From positions 8,521,076-8,585,075 of the forward strand of contig CM049309.1 of assembly GCA_026874595.1 (NCBI GenBank): 64,000 nt of DNA, written 5' to 3'. This DNA comes from Sipunculus nudus. Taxonomy: Eukaryota; Annelida; Sipuncula; Golfingiida; Sipunculidae. Each line of letters starts with the position of its first letter. The stretch's first letter is position 1. The notes beneath the pieces were generated by a model. That model did no database searches and was not told the DNA's origin. It saw nothing but the letters and a program-made list of their open reading frames with translations. Below, piece after piece: positions 23,048 to 35,117 of this stretch. Both the position numbers and the translations under genes were made by a program.

Positions 23048-24514
23048 ATCTTTCAGTGCGCCCCAGATCAAGCTTTCGTTAGGTAGTTCGGAGGGACACT
23101 GGTCTCAGGGCTAACGAAGATTTCCGCAACACCTGTCTTTATATAAGGTTAAAACTTTTTATATCTAACATATACGATTTGTGTCCTGCAGGATGAGCGC
23201 CCTGTTGGCGGACAAAGACATGGCTGTTACTAGGCAGAAATTTATTTCGATCGAGCTAGAGCTATACATATAGGCATCTCTTAGCATGCTTAATTTCAAA
23301 CATTTTATATGCAAGTTGTAATATTTCTGTCCGCAAATTTCATTTTTGAGGGACCCATCACATGCAAGATATGTTAAATACATCTGAGGTAGAGTGTTTT
23401 CTCCTTAAAATATTATGTTATCTGCCAATATTCGTTTTAAAACCGTTTACTTCGTCATTGTGTAATTAAACTTGCAAGGGATCCGATCATGGGTGCAAAC
23501 AAGCACATCGCCCGCCTGTTTTTCTCCGTTGTTTAATCATGCTTGTTATGGTAAACAAGACACGTGGAGTGAATTAACTCATACACTGAGCCATAACAAC
23601 GTATAAAAACATTTACAGGCGAATTGAAGATTTGTTTTATAGTCCCTGTGTCGTGATGGTCCTGCTATGAAACTTTCTGTATTCAGCCAAACGTCCCTAA
23701 GTGTTACATAGGTGGCGCTTCAAATACATTGGGGTTTTCATTGTAAACGCTCTACTTTCACGTGCGAGTGACAGGAAGGGTTCTCAAACTTGTCTATCTG
23801 AACTTTTATATTACAAGACCTTGGCTGTAACTACTTTATTAAAATAGACCATCTTCAGCTGATGAATGTCTTAATATGCTACAGATAGTTGACGCCACAA
23901 CTAATGTTAAACGGGTCCTGACATTAGTGTCCAAGAAACACCAGTTATTTTACAATGTTCCGAGTGGGAGTGACACGGTGGTGACCTGCGCGAGGGATCT
24001 ATGCAAATGCAAAATTCTTGCCTTGTTTTATGAAATGTTTCGCTATCGATGATGTTTTTTTAAGCGGTGACGCTCTAGTCGGGTTATGTAGTCACAAATC
24101 CATTCAAAGACCCAGGTGGCACCACAAGCCATGGTGAACGGTTATAAATGATGGACGGCCATATAAATTCCATGACAATAAGAACTTTCGAAACATCCTT
24201 GTTTTGTAAATTTTCACCAGATACAAGGGATGTGCCACGTTTATATGGGATTCAACCTCTCGCTCAGACAAATCTTGAAACAAAGTTGGTGCATCATATT
24301 TTGATGGATACCCGCGAGTAAATATTGTACAGGTCTGATCGATTTCTGGGGTAATAATGCACTGGAATAAGGTGATCCTGGCGCACCCACTGACAATACG
24401 ACAGCATTGTATGAAAAGAGAAACTGCGATCACCCACTAGATGTCGCTGCCATAGACAAAAATGCGCAGCGACAGATCGGGACCGTGCACCAGCCGGTCA
24501 CAGTATGTAATTAA
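23048..24514. other. Intergenic, no gene
   Basis: No gene is recognised. Isolated GGTGGCGC- and GGTGGCACC-like sites occur at 23711 and 24115. The CTCF-like site at 24434 is listed separately. Confidence 0.45.
24434..24447 (+). promoter_or_regulatory. CTCF-like motif, one mismatch
   Basis: CCACTAGATGTCGC matches the consensus CCASYAGRKGGCRS at 13 of 14 positions; the tenth base is T instead of G. Occupancy is unknown. Confidence 0.25.
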
Positions 24515-25447
24515 AGGATTAATCTTCAGCCTGCAAGGTATATTGTTAACTTATTTCGGAATTTATGGTATGGGGGAAGCATATATTACACATTCGCTCA
24601 TTTTGAGTCAAACATCAAGGTCCACAAGACGAAAGATCAGCGATGCAGCCTCAGTTCATAGAGCGGACTTTCCTGCACATTCTCAAAGAACATTGCTGGG
24701 GTGCATGACACGAAGTCTGGTCTTGCGACCTCTGGATTCATTTTGACATTTGATTAAATACGCGCAAGCTTTGCAGAGATTCTATTACACAATCCAAGGA
24801 TACATTGGGACGTTGCATTTGTTACCCGGTAGGAGCCCATATCAGGACCACCAAGGCTCCGAACTGGTGTTTTCATTGTACTTCACACAGACATGCGAAT
24901 TGCAAATTCTAAACAGATCAATGAACACGTCAATAAGATTTGGCGCTTTTTATTTCACATATACAAAGATAATGTGTGCACCTTGGCGCTTTCAAAAGCT
25001 TGTTTCCCTCTCAAGTCTTGGTTTTAATCCATAAAATCAATATATATATATACATAAGATTGATCACGATTCCCACCGGCAGCATCTGACATTTTCTGTT
25101 CAGTGGACCTTTGCGATAACAAGCACTAACAGCTTAAAATCTTCCCCGAAGATCTAACCCCCCCTCCCTTAAACCTGTAAAACCAAGTCCTTTCATGTAC
25201 CCACTGCCAGGATCACTATGGTCAAGACGTCATATATAAATTTATAAAATTTATCTTTAATCCCCCCCCCCCCCGGGACTGGTTTCATTATTTCAAATAC
25301 GTGGTCTCAGGGAGTAATGCAGTCTGTGTAAACTGCTGTTCACTTGGTATTTATTAACATTTGGATGGGAACGACACAACATGACTACAAGTATATCTTC
25401 ACCTTTCAACGTAATCTTCACAACATTTTGACATGTAAAAAAAAAGT
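24515..25447 (+). repeat. ~930-bp duplicated block, copy 1
   Basis: The block runs from AGGATTAATCTTCAGCCTGC to GACATGTAAAAAAAAAGT. It is repeated at 25737-26666 with only a few substitutions and a three-base difference in a poly(C) run. It contains open frames of about 70-95 codons that are identical or nearly so between copies. They resemble no known family and reflect recent duplication, not necessarily coding. Confidence 0.85.
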
Positions 25448-25736
25448 AATCAAAAATAATCACCAAATTTTATACCAATGTTTGTCACATATGTCATATC
25501 TGCTTTTGTGGTATTGGTGGCGCCACCTACACTGATGTGTTTTTTACAAGCCAAAATGTAATTTTAAACTCTTCTTGCTTATACACTGATTTATGATGAA
25601 ACTGTTAAGCTGATTGGTTTAAACTTTACAGAAATTATTCTATGGTAGGGTTCTGCCTGCTTTATAAGAATAGATTGTAGCCAATTGAAAAAGGCTTTCT
25701 GTATTTGACAACATGCTGAGTTTCAGCATCCAAGTC
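25448..25736 (+). mobile_element. AGCGAACC-family fragment between the duplicated blocks
   Basis: It is collinear with 49192-49505: CACCAAATTTTATACCAATG, TTGTCACATATGTCATATCT, GGTGGCGCCACCTACA, then TCTATGGTAGGGTTCTGCC and GCCAATTGAAAAAGGCTTTC. Only the downstream half of the repeat is present. Confidence 0.65.
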
Positions 25737-26666
25737 AGGATTAATCTTCAGCCTGCAAGGTATATTGTTAACTTATTTCGGAATTTATGGTATGGGGGAA
25801 GCATATATTACACATTCGCTCATTTTGAGTCAAACATCAAGGTCCACAAGACGAAAGATCAGCGATGCAGCCTCAGTTCATAGAGCGGACTTTCCTGCAC
25901 ATTCTCAAAGAACATTGCTGGGGTGCATGACACGAAGTCTGGTCTTGCGACCTCTGGATTCATTTTGACATTTGATTAAATACGCGCAAGCTTTGCAGAG
26001 ATTCTATTACACAATCCAAGGATACATTGGGACGTTGCATTTGTTACCCGGTAGGAGCCCATATCAGGACCACCAAGGCTCTGAACTGGTGTTTTCATTG
26101 TACTTCACACAGACATGCGAATTGCAAATTCTAAACAGATCAATGAACACGTCAATAAGATTTGGCGCTTTTTATTTCACATATACAAAGATAATGTGTG
26201 CACCTTGGCGCTTTCACAAGCTTGTTTCCCTCTCAAGTCTTGGTTTTAATCCATAAAATCAATATATATATATACATAAGATTGATCACGATTCCCACCG
26301 GCAGCATCTGACATTTTCTGTTCAGTGGACCTTTGCGATAACAAGCACTAACAGCTTAAAATCTTCCCCGAAGATCTAACCCCCCCTCCCTTAAACCTGT
26401 AAAACCAAGTCCTTTCATGTACCCACTGCCAGGATCACTATGGTCAAGACGTCATATATAAATTTATAAAATTTATCTTTAATCCCCCCCCCCGGGACTG
26501 GTTTCATTATTTCAAATACATGGTCTCAGGGAGTAATGCAGTCTGTGTAAACTGCTGTTCACTTGGTATTTATTAACATTTGGATGGGAACGACACAACA
26601 TGACTACAAGTATATCTTCACCTTTCAACGTCATCTTCACAACATTTTGACATGTAAAAAAAAAGT
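25737..26666 (+). repeat. ~930-bp duplicated block, copy 2
   Basis: Near-identical to 24515-25447, offset 1219-1222 bases. It lies just downstream of the 3' end of the minus-strand KHDRBS-type gene. A TTTATT at about 26570 would read AATAAA on the minus strand and might serve that gene, which has no closer signal that I can see. Confidence 0.85.
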
Positions 26667-26838
26667 CTCTTGTCATTAACACTTGTATCTGAAAGGCTTT
26701 AATTCTAAAGAGCTATTTGTTTGTATGGTCTCTTTTTTTGCCAGTGTGTCGATGCTTAGCCATACCATTAATACACAGTAGGCCTTCAAAGGCCACTCAT
26801 GAACACATGGAGTGTAGGACAAATATTATATTTTCTTT

Positions 26839-26993
26839 TCAGTAGCGTGACATGCCGCCTCGGCCGGTGGAGTATGGGTTTGCTCTCGTTTGTCCTCTGC
26901 CAGCACTTGGTGCTTTACCGTAACCTGATGATTTACCACCAAAGCCTGACATTGTGGCAGACCAACCATCACCTGAAGACAGACCACCAAAAC
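26839..26993 (-). CDS. KHDRBS: KHDRBS-type gene, exon 9 (last coding)
   Basis: Encodes residues 320-370, with glycine-rich GFGG repeats and a final [13 protein letters not shown], resembling the PYGRY-like C-terminus of vertebrate KHDRBS proteins. The acceptor is GCTTGAAG. An alternative AG 19 bases downstream (TCTTCAG) would break the frame. Confidence 0.9.
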
Positions 26994-29900
26994 CTTCAAG
27001 CACACAAAACAAGGGATTAAGCAACATGGCAAAATCAATATCACACACGTAAAGGAATCCTCTAATTCATTGACAAATTAGCACCTACAGACAGGAACTG
27101 TCCTCTTCAATGTAAAAGTACGTACTCCACTTAGTGTGCAAATGACCACAGACATCTTTGAAAGAACTGGGTGTCAACCCAGTGTAAATTCACAACAAGA
27201 GAGAACAGCACTTATTTGTTACCTGATCACATTGTTTCATGTAATGACAGAGTTAAATTACTGGGTTGCCAAAAAGTTAAAAAGCAGAGTGAAGAAGTGC
27301 ATGTTCTTATTTGTCAGTGTTTTTCAATGGTTACTATAATACCATATAAATAAAACAGCTAACAAGCAGATACAATTACAAAGAACTTACTGAGACCAGA
27401 ATAATCCTCCTCGTATTCCTCTGTAGCTGCTGCTGCATGCTGAGACCCTCCATAGTCATAATACTGGGAGTCTCTGGAAATCAATACGTTAAAGTTCTGG
27501 TAACTGCTAGACATGGTACAGCTGCTTTTAAATCTTAATTGAAGAGTGATTTGTTAAGTGGTCATAAATATACAATTTCCATGCAAGCCTTGTTATTGTT
27601 GTGCTGTGTAGCTTCTACTTTCGGACTTAACTTTCAGAAAATTTAAGACTGATAGGAATCATGCTGGTACAGCAAAACAGATTCTTTTAGAAAGCTATGA
27701 TCAAGCTGAAAGATTGGAAACATGACCCGACACTCATAGCAGGTTCATTTTCGATGGAGTTTCCCCAAAGAAATTTGTACCACAAGACAATAATTCACAC
27801 ATCATACCTTTTCCATGTTTTCTGTTAGATTTCAACAAATGCAAGTGTTAAACAAGTTGATCCTAGATGGGTCACAAAATTGCACTTACGTTTGTTCGTA
27901 AGGATCTTGGTAGGTTTCTTCATAACCCTGAAAAATAAAGAACTGTCATGTAAATGACTAGAGGACATTTTGAGAAAGTATGGGGAACAGAAACAAAAAT
28001 GTCAGTACTGCAGAAACAAATGTTCTTTAAAAGACACTAAAAGATGCCAGGGGTATATATCTACATATATTGTTAGCCTTTTTGATGTGTTTTATAATAT
28101 GAGCCATTAATGCAGAGTAAAATAATAGGCAGCTTCTGATCCTCAGATCAAATGGACACACTCTTAATTTTTTTTACAAATTTTGCAGGACAGTGTTTTA
28201 CTATAAAATAAATTGGTTATTGTCTATGAAAACTGAATAGTTTCATCATATTAAAATCTATACATAAGCTTTAGTATACCAAGGCAAACTTGAAAGCAAC
28301 AAGTCAGGTATATAAACTCGCATAGACTTCTGACAAAGCCAATAGTCAATACATTCGACATTCACTTATGAAATATATGACATTCACTTACGTAAGACTC
28401 CTCTTGTACAGGCTGTGGTGCAGGTCTCAAGCTGGGGATGGAGCGAAGACCAGGGACTCCACCTCTAGTACCTCTTGTGGCACCACCCAGTCCCCGCGTT
28501 GGGGCCCCAAGACCACGCACTGCTCCTCGTGCTGCACCACGGGTCATCCCAGTGCCACGCATACTAGCACCAGCTCCCCTAAACAACCAGAAATATTTAA
28601 TATAATTTATATATACAATATAATATATATACATGTATATGTAGCATGTAAACTTAAATAAATATAATGTAATATTAATTATATAATATTAACATATTAT
28701 TAATTATATAATATTAAATTACCTAACAGCCAGTGCTTAAGCGTGGGGATGGGGGCATGTGAACAATAACAGCAGACACTCCCTATTAAGTCATTAATCT
28801 ACAACAGTTGTAAGATACCTCTTGAAAGAAATAACCAGTATTTTACCAAAATAAATGAAATATCGTAACCATATCCACAGAACACACAGGAAACCAATTT
28901 TTACCACTCTGACGAGACAGACTTGGACTTTAGTTGAAGTATTACCAGAAGCCTGGTGCCCAGGAGGCCGGGCTCAAGAGATGCAATTGTGATGTAAACA
29001 GGTTTCCTTATATGTATTTTGTTACTATATAGATACTAAAGAAGAGATAAGAAGCTGTTATTCTAACCTTGCTGGGGCTCCTCTAGGTGTGCCAGCCCCA
29101 CGTGGAGCACCACGGTTGGGAAGGATGCCACCTCTAGCTCGGCCTCTCTGGGGTGGTGGTGGAGCAGCGGGGCCTGCTCCCTCCTCACTGTACATCATCT
29201 CCATTTGCTGCTGCTGGATTTCATCAACCTGGTTCTATGCCAACATTAAAACATATCAGGTAAATCATCCAGCCACTGATTCCATATAAATAAGATATCA
29301 CAAAATTGTAATCTCTTATCAAAGAGGCTGACTTTGACTTGTACATTAAAAATAGCAAAATTGCACTTAGCACTTTTTTAACTCACCAATGACAGACCAT
29401 CCCTTCCCATTCTACTGTTCAGTTCATGATAGGACTACAGCATTATATGGAAGACCAAGAATGGTTGGGGGGGGGGGGGGGGGGGAATTTATGAACATTG
29501 TGACTCTAAAAAATTCTTTATCAGATTCCTACAATTTTACTTACTCTTGCATAATCAACTAATTTAAGGTCAACTCTCGTAATGGTCACAACTTATCCTA
29601 TTATGACTCCATACTGTACCTAAATCCCCGATGTCCAACTTTCAGCATAACCTAACAATTTTCTGCAACACTACCATCTTAAAACTGCAATTACTGTCTA
29701 TGAGCTTGCAATTTATAGGACGGTTTACCTAGCAGATTTCCTAAAACCATCACCTTTAACCCTTGCCAAGTTATTCATACTTACAGGATCCATATATTTC
29801 TTAAGCTCATAACAGGCATGGGCCATGCGGCTGTGGGCCTCTGCAGGGGGCGCGAACACCTCAACCAATACATGCAGATTGTCGTTAAGATGAGCGTACT

Positions 29901-32900
29901 TGCCACCTTCCTTGCGGAGTTCCTCTTCCTGAAAATAAATGGCAAACAAGGTTATTTCACAACTCAATTGATAGTCTGAGTAACTCATCCAACATTCTTC
30001 AAAGCTAAAGAAATCTAATACAACCTGCAGACAATGCAAAAACCATCTACAGGCAGACTGCAGATACCATTACCAAAAGCAATTAACTTTTAACAAAAAA
30101 GATTTACAATTCTATCAGAACAGTTTTATGATACACACTGTGGATATCTCATTTTTTTACTCTTCAACTGACAGCATGACAAAATACACTACAGCAGACC
30201 AGATCTAAGAACATCAGATACTTTAAACTTGTGGGTACAGAGCAGTAGAATGATAAGAACTCTGGTAATACTCACTTTCCTACGGTCCTTCATGGATCCC
30301 CGACCAAGGATAGACATTTTGACTCCAGTGTTTTCCTGGAGACCCTTCAAGGTCATCCCCTTTGGCCCCAGTAGTCTGCCCACGAAGTTTACCTACAAAA
30401 CCAACAGGAATTGTGAGGGCCTGGATATTAGTGTAAATATAGGGGAAACTACTCTACCACATAAATTTTATATATTTTTCTTCTATAAAACTCCCCCCCC
30501 CCCCCCCCGAGTGGCTTTCATTTTGAAGTTTTATCTTACTTTGGTTTGGTTAATCTATCTTAAGAATGATAGCTTTATCAGGAAGCCCCACCAAATTTAC
30601 AGTTGTACTAAAATGCATCAAGTATACTTTTATCTTGAGATGCTACTATGACCAATTATAAACTTAAGTTAAAAAAATCTTTTTTTTTGTAAAGAGTGCA
30701 ACATTTTGTCAGACAAACGTTACTTACATGTTTGTGCAAGTGTAGGATATGCAAATTGTTGCAAACACAACCAAAAGCAAGGCATGCTCATTGACATTTG
30801 TACTTGGCATGAAAAACAACAGTTACCCCTTATTTAATAATAAACATTTCTCACACAAAATCCAACACTTTCAAGCCTTATGCTGCCTCTCATTCCTATT
30901 TTAGTGTAGCAAAGTTCACATTAATTAAAGTTTTAAGGGTCTAGTTGGCTGTGGAGTGTCACAGCCTGACACTGCCTTGACTTTCCAGAGTCCACCCTCA
31001 GCACAGCCGCCAATGCTAAAACTGATATAACTGAGTGTCAGCTGCCTAGATGTGCGAAATTCATGACTTAGAAGTAATGGTTACTAAAGTGCTGCTGCAC
31101 TTAAAACCTTCAATACATGCATTTTATAAGCAGGTATTCGTATTTTATTGACGACGAGGTCAATTAATTATACACACAGTTGATTGTGGGTTTGTTTTGC
31201 AATAAGCCCTTTTGATAATCCATTGATATTATTGTGGATTTTGATTAGCTTCCTGGATATGCAATTAGTTACACCTATGATTTCATAAATTTGTACCAAT
31301 AGTGGTGAGAAAGCAGATTCTGAGTTCTGAGTGAGCAAGTACTGAATATATGTAGGTCTTGCAACTTTCCTTTAAAGTCCGGGTAAAAAAGTGGGGAAAG
31401 AAAGACAGTTTAGTAGTAACTTTCAACATGTAATATTGTGATTTACCCTGAAGTTACTATTTTACAGAAATTCAGAAATATGCATTAAAACTTCAAGCAA
31501 TATTTCACCCTGCTTTGTTGTATTTTTTCTTTAATTTACACTTCAAACAGGTTTGTAGGTAAATGAGAATCTTTAGAATTAAGAATCAAGCCTTGTAACA
31601 GGGTTCAAACTTCTACATGTCCATTTATATTGTATTTAAGTGAGCTTCAGTAATCTGAGCAGTAAATGTTTAAAAAGTTAGGCTATCAATATGCAAGGAC
31701 TGGCACCTGATAACACCGGGTTATATTGGCACTGCCACATCTGATAATTAACAAGCGTGTATCACGCATGCTATTCTTATGTATACATATATGTATATAT
31801 GTATATATATATATATATCTTGTACAATAAATATTCAAAGAAATGTTGTGTTAAAATTGTCTATTGTAATTTCTTAATGCACGTCAGCAGCACTTATGAT
31901 GCTGAAATACAATAGGTCCTAGCAGAACTGTAAATTTGACATAGAACTCAGAATTAATCCTTTGGTGACCCCCTGGGCAAGAGAGGTTTAAAAGTTATCA
32001 ATATGAAAGGAATGGTATATTTCAGTAACACCCTTTTTGGTAACACACATTTGTTAATTAATTATTGCGTCAGTGTCTATATTATATGCTATTTATATAT
32101 ACATGTCTATGCTATATGTATTTTTCGTACACTGAAAGTTCAAATAAATGTAATATGAAAATATTGTCCATTATGATTGAATGTATGCAACCAGACCATA
32201 CTAGGTCTTGAAGGCCACACATCTAGGCAGCTGACACTCAGTAATATCAGTTAAGTATTGTTGGCTACATGGACACTCCAGACTGTGACACTCCACAGCC
32301 AACTGCCAGACACTTCCTCAATTAAATCCGTCATTTAGAGAATTACTAAATGGGCACTGTAATGTCTTTCAGTCAATCACCTGAAGCTTTAAATGAATAA
32401 GTTAACTGCAACTACATGCAATTAGAATTTGCCATGAATTTTTTTTTGATGTATGGATAAAGCAAACAAGGAAATGTGTATTGAGACATCAACTTTTGAT
32501 TTAATTTCTGGATGTTTGAATTTTAAAACAGCTCATATTTCAATGTTTTCATCCACAAATAAAAACTACCAGTTATAATATTAAAATCAGATCCAACAAT
32601 TTGTTAAAAATTAATCACTATCAGACCAAAGTTGTTTTATGGTTTTAAAAAATTTACCCCTACATGCAACTGCAATGTGCCTGTTTATTTCTGATAATAA
32701 AACAATGTTTCATGCTACACAATATTTCAGTTTTACAAAGGCACAATATGCATCTACCTATCTTAACACCTACATACCTTGGGGTACTCTTTGGCTGGGA
32801 TGTGTACTCTCTCAGCTAATTTAATTTGTTTATCGTTCAACACGTCAATAACTTGGTCACCCCCTTTAGCTCCGCCGGTCTGAATTCTGTCAATTTCTGT

Positions 32901-35117
32901 GGAGAACAATTATCTTGGCATGGCATGTTCATTTTTTAAATGCTCTCGGGCAACTTTCAGGTTGCTCTGGAGCAGTTTTTGGGTGACATTCTTTATACTA
33001 TTTCACAGTAGCTGCAAGAAAGTTGACAAACATTTTATACATGTTTATGATGTTATTGAAGACCATGGACTTAGTTTTTTTCACATTTAACATTCCATAA
33101 GGAAAATCTAATTACAAAATCTTACACTTATTTTGCTGTTCAAGGTTGAGAGTCTGTATAATTTAAAAACATCAATGTAAGATGTTTAAAAAACAACTTA
33201 TTCATTATAAACTAAATTTTCAATCCATTAAAGATGAGTCAGTGATGATGTTCAACAAATTATTATAACTTATTATAGCAAAGTACTTTCCATCTTAATT
33301 ACAATTAACATCATCTTAATTAAAGACACATTCCATCATCACACATCAGAAACTAATTAGCACAAGAAAAATGTAAAACAAATGCAATCAAAATATTTAA
33401 CACCTTTTACTAATTACCTGGTATTGATTATTATGTCACAGCTTTTGTAGATGAGTCAAGACTTTCAAGTGACAATGATGCAATTTCAAGATCCATCATT
33501 TCAAACAAGTCATTTTGGGGCACAATATATGCAAGTTGTAAATACATATTTACACAAACATGAACTACCAGCTAATAGGTCATACAATTTACATAATGGC
33601 ACTGGTATCTCCACTGGATAAAAAGGAGTATTTATTTTGACATGGGAGTTTGTAAAGTACCACAAGGTTATACCATTAAGGTCATTTACAGGATGTGATA
33701 GAACAAATTAACATGTAACATTTGCACACACATCAAGTTGCTACCTTAATTGCATAATTCTACAAAATTTTAATTTATCCAAAGCTGCATTTGTTTTTTT
33801 TTTAAATGTATCTGATAAGGAGAAAGAAAGGACAACTCAGTTCTTATTGTACAGAATTTTTAACTAGGGTGTGTGTCTTTTTGATTGTATGAAGTTTCTT
33901 AATTTGTTTCACTTATTAAAATGTATTTTAATTTCAATGTTCCATGATGAAACCATTGCACATGGTCACAAAATGTGGTCATTTTAAGTTAGTTTATATT
34001 GAAAAGGTCTGTTGTTTTCATGTAAATAAAGAATTTAAAAAGGTGCAGAACTCATTTTGGCCACACTGCACAATAACTCACGCACCTCAGTTGTGGGTTT
34101 TTTTTTCCTGGACTACATCATCAGTATTGCAATAAGCCATCAGGTGGCACTAAACAGGAGGTAAAAAGTAATCAAAAAACCCTTTCAGCAAGTTGGCAGT
34201 TAGGGGTGTAGTACCAGAAATCATGAGATTGCAGGTTCAAACCAAGGTAGTGCCGTATTTGTTCTACACTTTTAGGCATGTGCATGAGTTGGAAATGAAT
34301 CAGAGTTAGTGAGATAGAGAAGTAGAATTGCGGTAGGATTTTGTTACTTTTACAGCCTTAACAGTGCGTGAATGATTCTGCAGTTGCTCTTAAGATTTTT
34401 GTGTGGTTTTAAGTATAAAGCTTGCGTGAACATCATTCAAATTATTAAATTCATTTTGGTGATGTGCATTCCAATTAAATTTTTGTGGAGCGAGTATAGA
34501 ATCCGGTCTTCATGGACCAGGTAATGGGTGTATACGGACAGACGTTATGATGTTAAGGATTTGTGTAACGTAGAAGAGGCATGTCGATGTCATATCATCA
34601 GCCATGTCATGGCTTGTGCGCGGATTACTACTGATATGAGACAGTCCAGTCAGTTTAGACACATCTTGGAAATGAAGATCTGATTCTATACTCGGGCCAT
34701 TTTTGTTTGTACTTTTACCATATTTCACTTCAGTTTTGATTGACCCTGAAAGGGTCATGACATTGAGTCAATGCAGAAAAAAAATAGCTAATCACTGGAA
34801 TATTTGGCCATTTTAAGTCTATATTTCCTTGGCTAACCAAAGTTTGGTGGAGTATGATGATGACAGGAGCATGTGTTTTTGAGAAGGAGGGAATCTTGGC
34901 ACCCACGGCTCCGGCCGGTTAAACAAAGGAAATGCCATGTGCTGCAGCCCCGCCATTTTGTCGACTTTCGAATGGCATGGCCTGGGCCATCCTTTTTCAA
35001 CAACTTACCTGCCGCGACTAGACGTGTTGCGTGGGTGTAGCAGCCCTGGAGATTGTTTTTCTCTGCCTGCAGTTCCCCCAAGTACTGACTATTATTTTGG
35101 CCGTTGTTTTGTGCCAT
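26839..35117 (-). CDS. KHDRBS: KHDRBS/Sam68-type STAR RNA-binding protein (nine exons)
   Basis: Exons in transcript order: 35117-35009, 32896-32778, 30392-30276, 29928-29785, 29228-29068, 28578-28392, 27927-27890, 27473-27391, 26993-26839. All introns are GT-AG, phases join exactly, and the sum is 1113 bp (370 residues plus stop). Residues ~10-70 cover the QUA1-like region, ending in [14 protein letters not shown]. The maxi-KH domain spans ~72-155 with GPKG loop 85-88, [13 protein letters not shown] and [22 protein letters not shown]2-like sequence ([13 protein letters not shown]) follows. Then come an RG/GGA-rich stretch (~190-262), a proline/tyrosine-rich tail (~270-320: [19 protein letters not shown]) and a terminal GRGGMSRY. 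Length and order match vertebrate KHDRBS1-3 (about 346-443 residues). The family binds A/U-rich RNA as dimers in the nucleus and regulates alternative splicing; the Tyr- and Arg-rich tails are usually modified. The ATG context CAAGATGG is good. Confidence 0.95.
27391..27473 (-). CDS. KHDRBS: KHDRBS-type gene, exon 8
   Basis: Encodes [16 protein letters not shown] to EEDYSGL, the tyrosine- and glutamate-rich tail. Acceptor GATTTCCAG; donor GTAAGT. Confidence 0.9.
27890..27927 (-). CDS. KHDRBS: KHDRBS-type gene, exon 7 (38-bp microexon)
   Basis: Encodes [12 protein letters not shown] and the first two bases of Thr292. Acceptor TTATTTTTCAG; donor GTAAGT. Skipping it would shift the frame of the tyrosine-rich tail. 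Confidence 0.88.
28392..28578 (-). CDS. KHDRBS: KHDRBS-type gene, exon 6
   Basis: Encodes residues 218-279, an Arg/Gly/Ala-rich segment ([14 protein letters not shown] and similar) ending PQPVQEESY. Acceptor TTGTTTAG; donor GTAAGT. Confidence 0.92.
29068..29228 (-). CDS. KHDRBS: KHDRBS-type gene, exon 5
   Basis: Encodes residues 164-216: [12 protein letters not shown], then a proline stretch and RG-rich sequence. Acceptor AGAACCAG; the donor GTTAGA is weak but keeps the frame (AG|G gives Arg217). Confidence 0.9.
29785..29928 (-). CDS. KHDRBS: KHDRBS-type gene, exon 4
   Basis: Encodes residues 116-163 ([14 protein letters not shown] to YELKKYMDP), the second half of the maxi-KH domain. Acceptor ATTTTCAG; donor GTAAGT. 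Confidence 0.95.
30276..30392 (-). CDS. KHDRBS: KHDRBS-type gene, exon 3
   Basis: Encodes residues 77-115 ([19 protein letters not shown] to GSMKDRRK), containing the KH GxxG loop as GPKG. Acceptor TTTTGTAG; donor GTGAGT. Both ends are phase 0. Confidence 0.95.
30925..32330. mobile_element. Foldback element in intron 2 of the KHDRBS-type gene
   Basis: The left arm at about 30935-31055 reads GTTGGCTGTGGAGTGTCACA ... ACTGAGTGTCAGCTGCCTAG. The right arm at about 32215-32318 reads CTAGGCAGCTGACACTCAGT ... TGTGACACTCCACAGCCAAC, its imperfect reverse complement. The ~1.15-kb interior holds two diverged direct repeats (about 31670-31890 and 31985-32190, both with AAAATTGTC or ATATTGTC plus TAT-rich cores). 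No coding capacity is seen. A non-autonomous DNA transposon is likely, with superfamily unknown. Confidence 0.5.
32778..32896 (-). CDS. KHDRBS: KHDRBS-type gene, exon 2
   Basis: Encodes residues 37-76, ending with [14 protein letters not shown], the conserved entry to the KH domain. Acceptor CTCCACAG|AA; donor AAG|GTATGT. Confidence 0.92.
34137..34150 (+). promoter_or_regulatory. CTCF-like motif, one mismatch (intron 1)
   Basis: CCATCAGGTGGCAC matches CCASYAGRKGGCRS at 13 of 14 positions; the fourth base is T instead of G/C. It lies about 0.9 kb inside the gene from exon 1. Function is not established. Confidence 0.25.
34186..34256 (+). repeat. tRNA-derived SINE-like head
   Basis: GTTGGCAGTTAGGGGTGTAG resembles a pol III A box and D arm. 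GCAGGTTCAAACCAAGG, 30 bases on, is a good B box with a self-pairing T arm (GGTT CAA AACC). An unrelated AT-rich body follows. No clear anticodon stem is seen, so this is not a functional tRNA. Confidence 0.45.
35009..35117 (-). CDS. KHDRBS: KHDRBS-type gene, exon 1
   Basis: Encodes residues 1-36 ([17 protein letters not shown] to RLVAA), the start of the QUA1-like dimerisation region. The donor is GCAG|GTAAGT, leaving one base over. Confidence 0.9.

Larger units (their letters stand above)
32897..35008 (-). other. KHDRBS: Intron 1 of the KHDRBS-type gene
   Basis: A 2.1-kb intron, mostly AT-rich. It contains the tRNA-like SINE head at 34186-34256 and the CTCF-like site at 34137. Open frames at 34510-34758 and 34833 onward are intronic or read-through and not separate genes. 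Confidence 0.75.

Noticed and set aside
24750-26256. Pair of 94-residue frames as a conserved gene pair
   Set aside because: They are nearly identical only because the surrounding 930 bp is duplicated. No domain, splice or codon-use evidence supports coding.
34186-34256. Functional tRNA gene
   Set aside because: The A and B boxes are recognisable, but the anticodon and acceptor stems do not pair; it fits a SINE head better.
34510-34758. 82-residue minus-strand frame as an extra KHDRBS exon
   Set aside because: It lies in intron 1, lacks suitable splice sites, and exons 1 and 2 join perfectly in phase without it.
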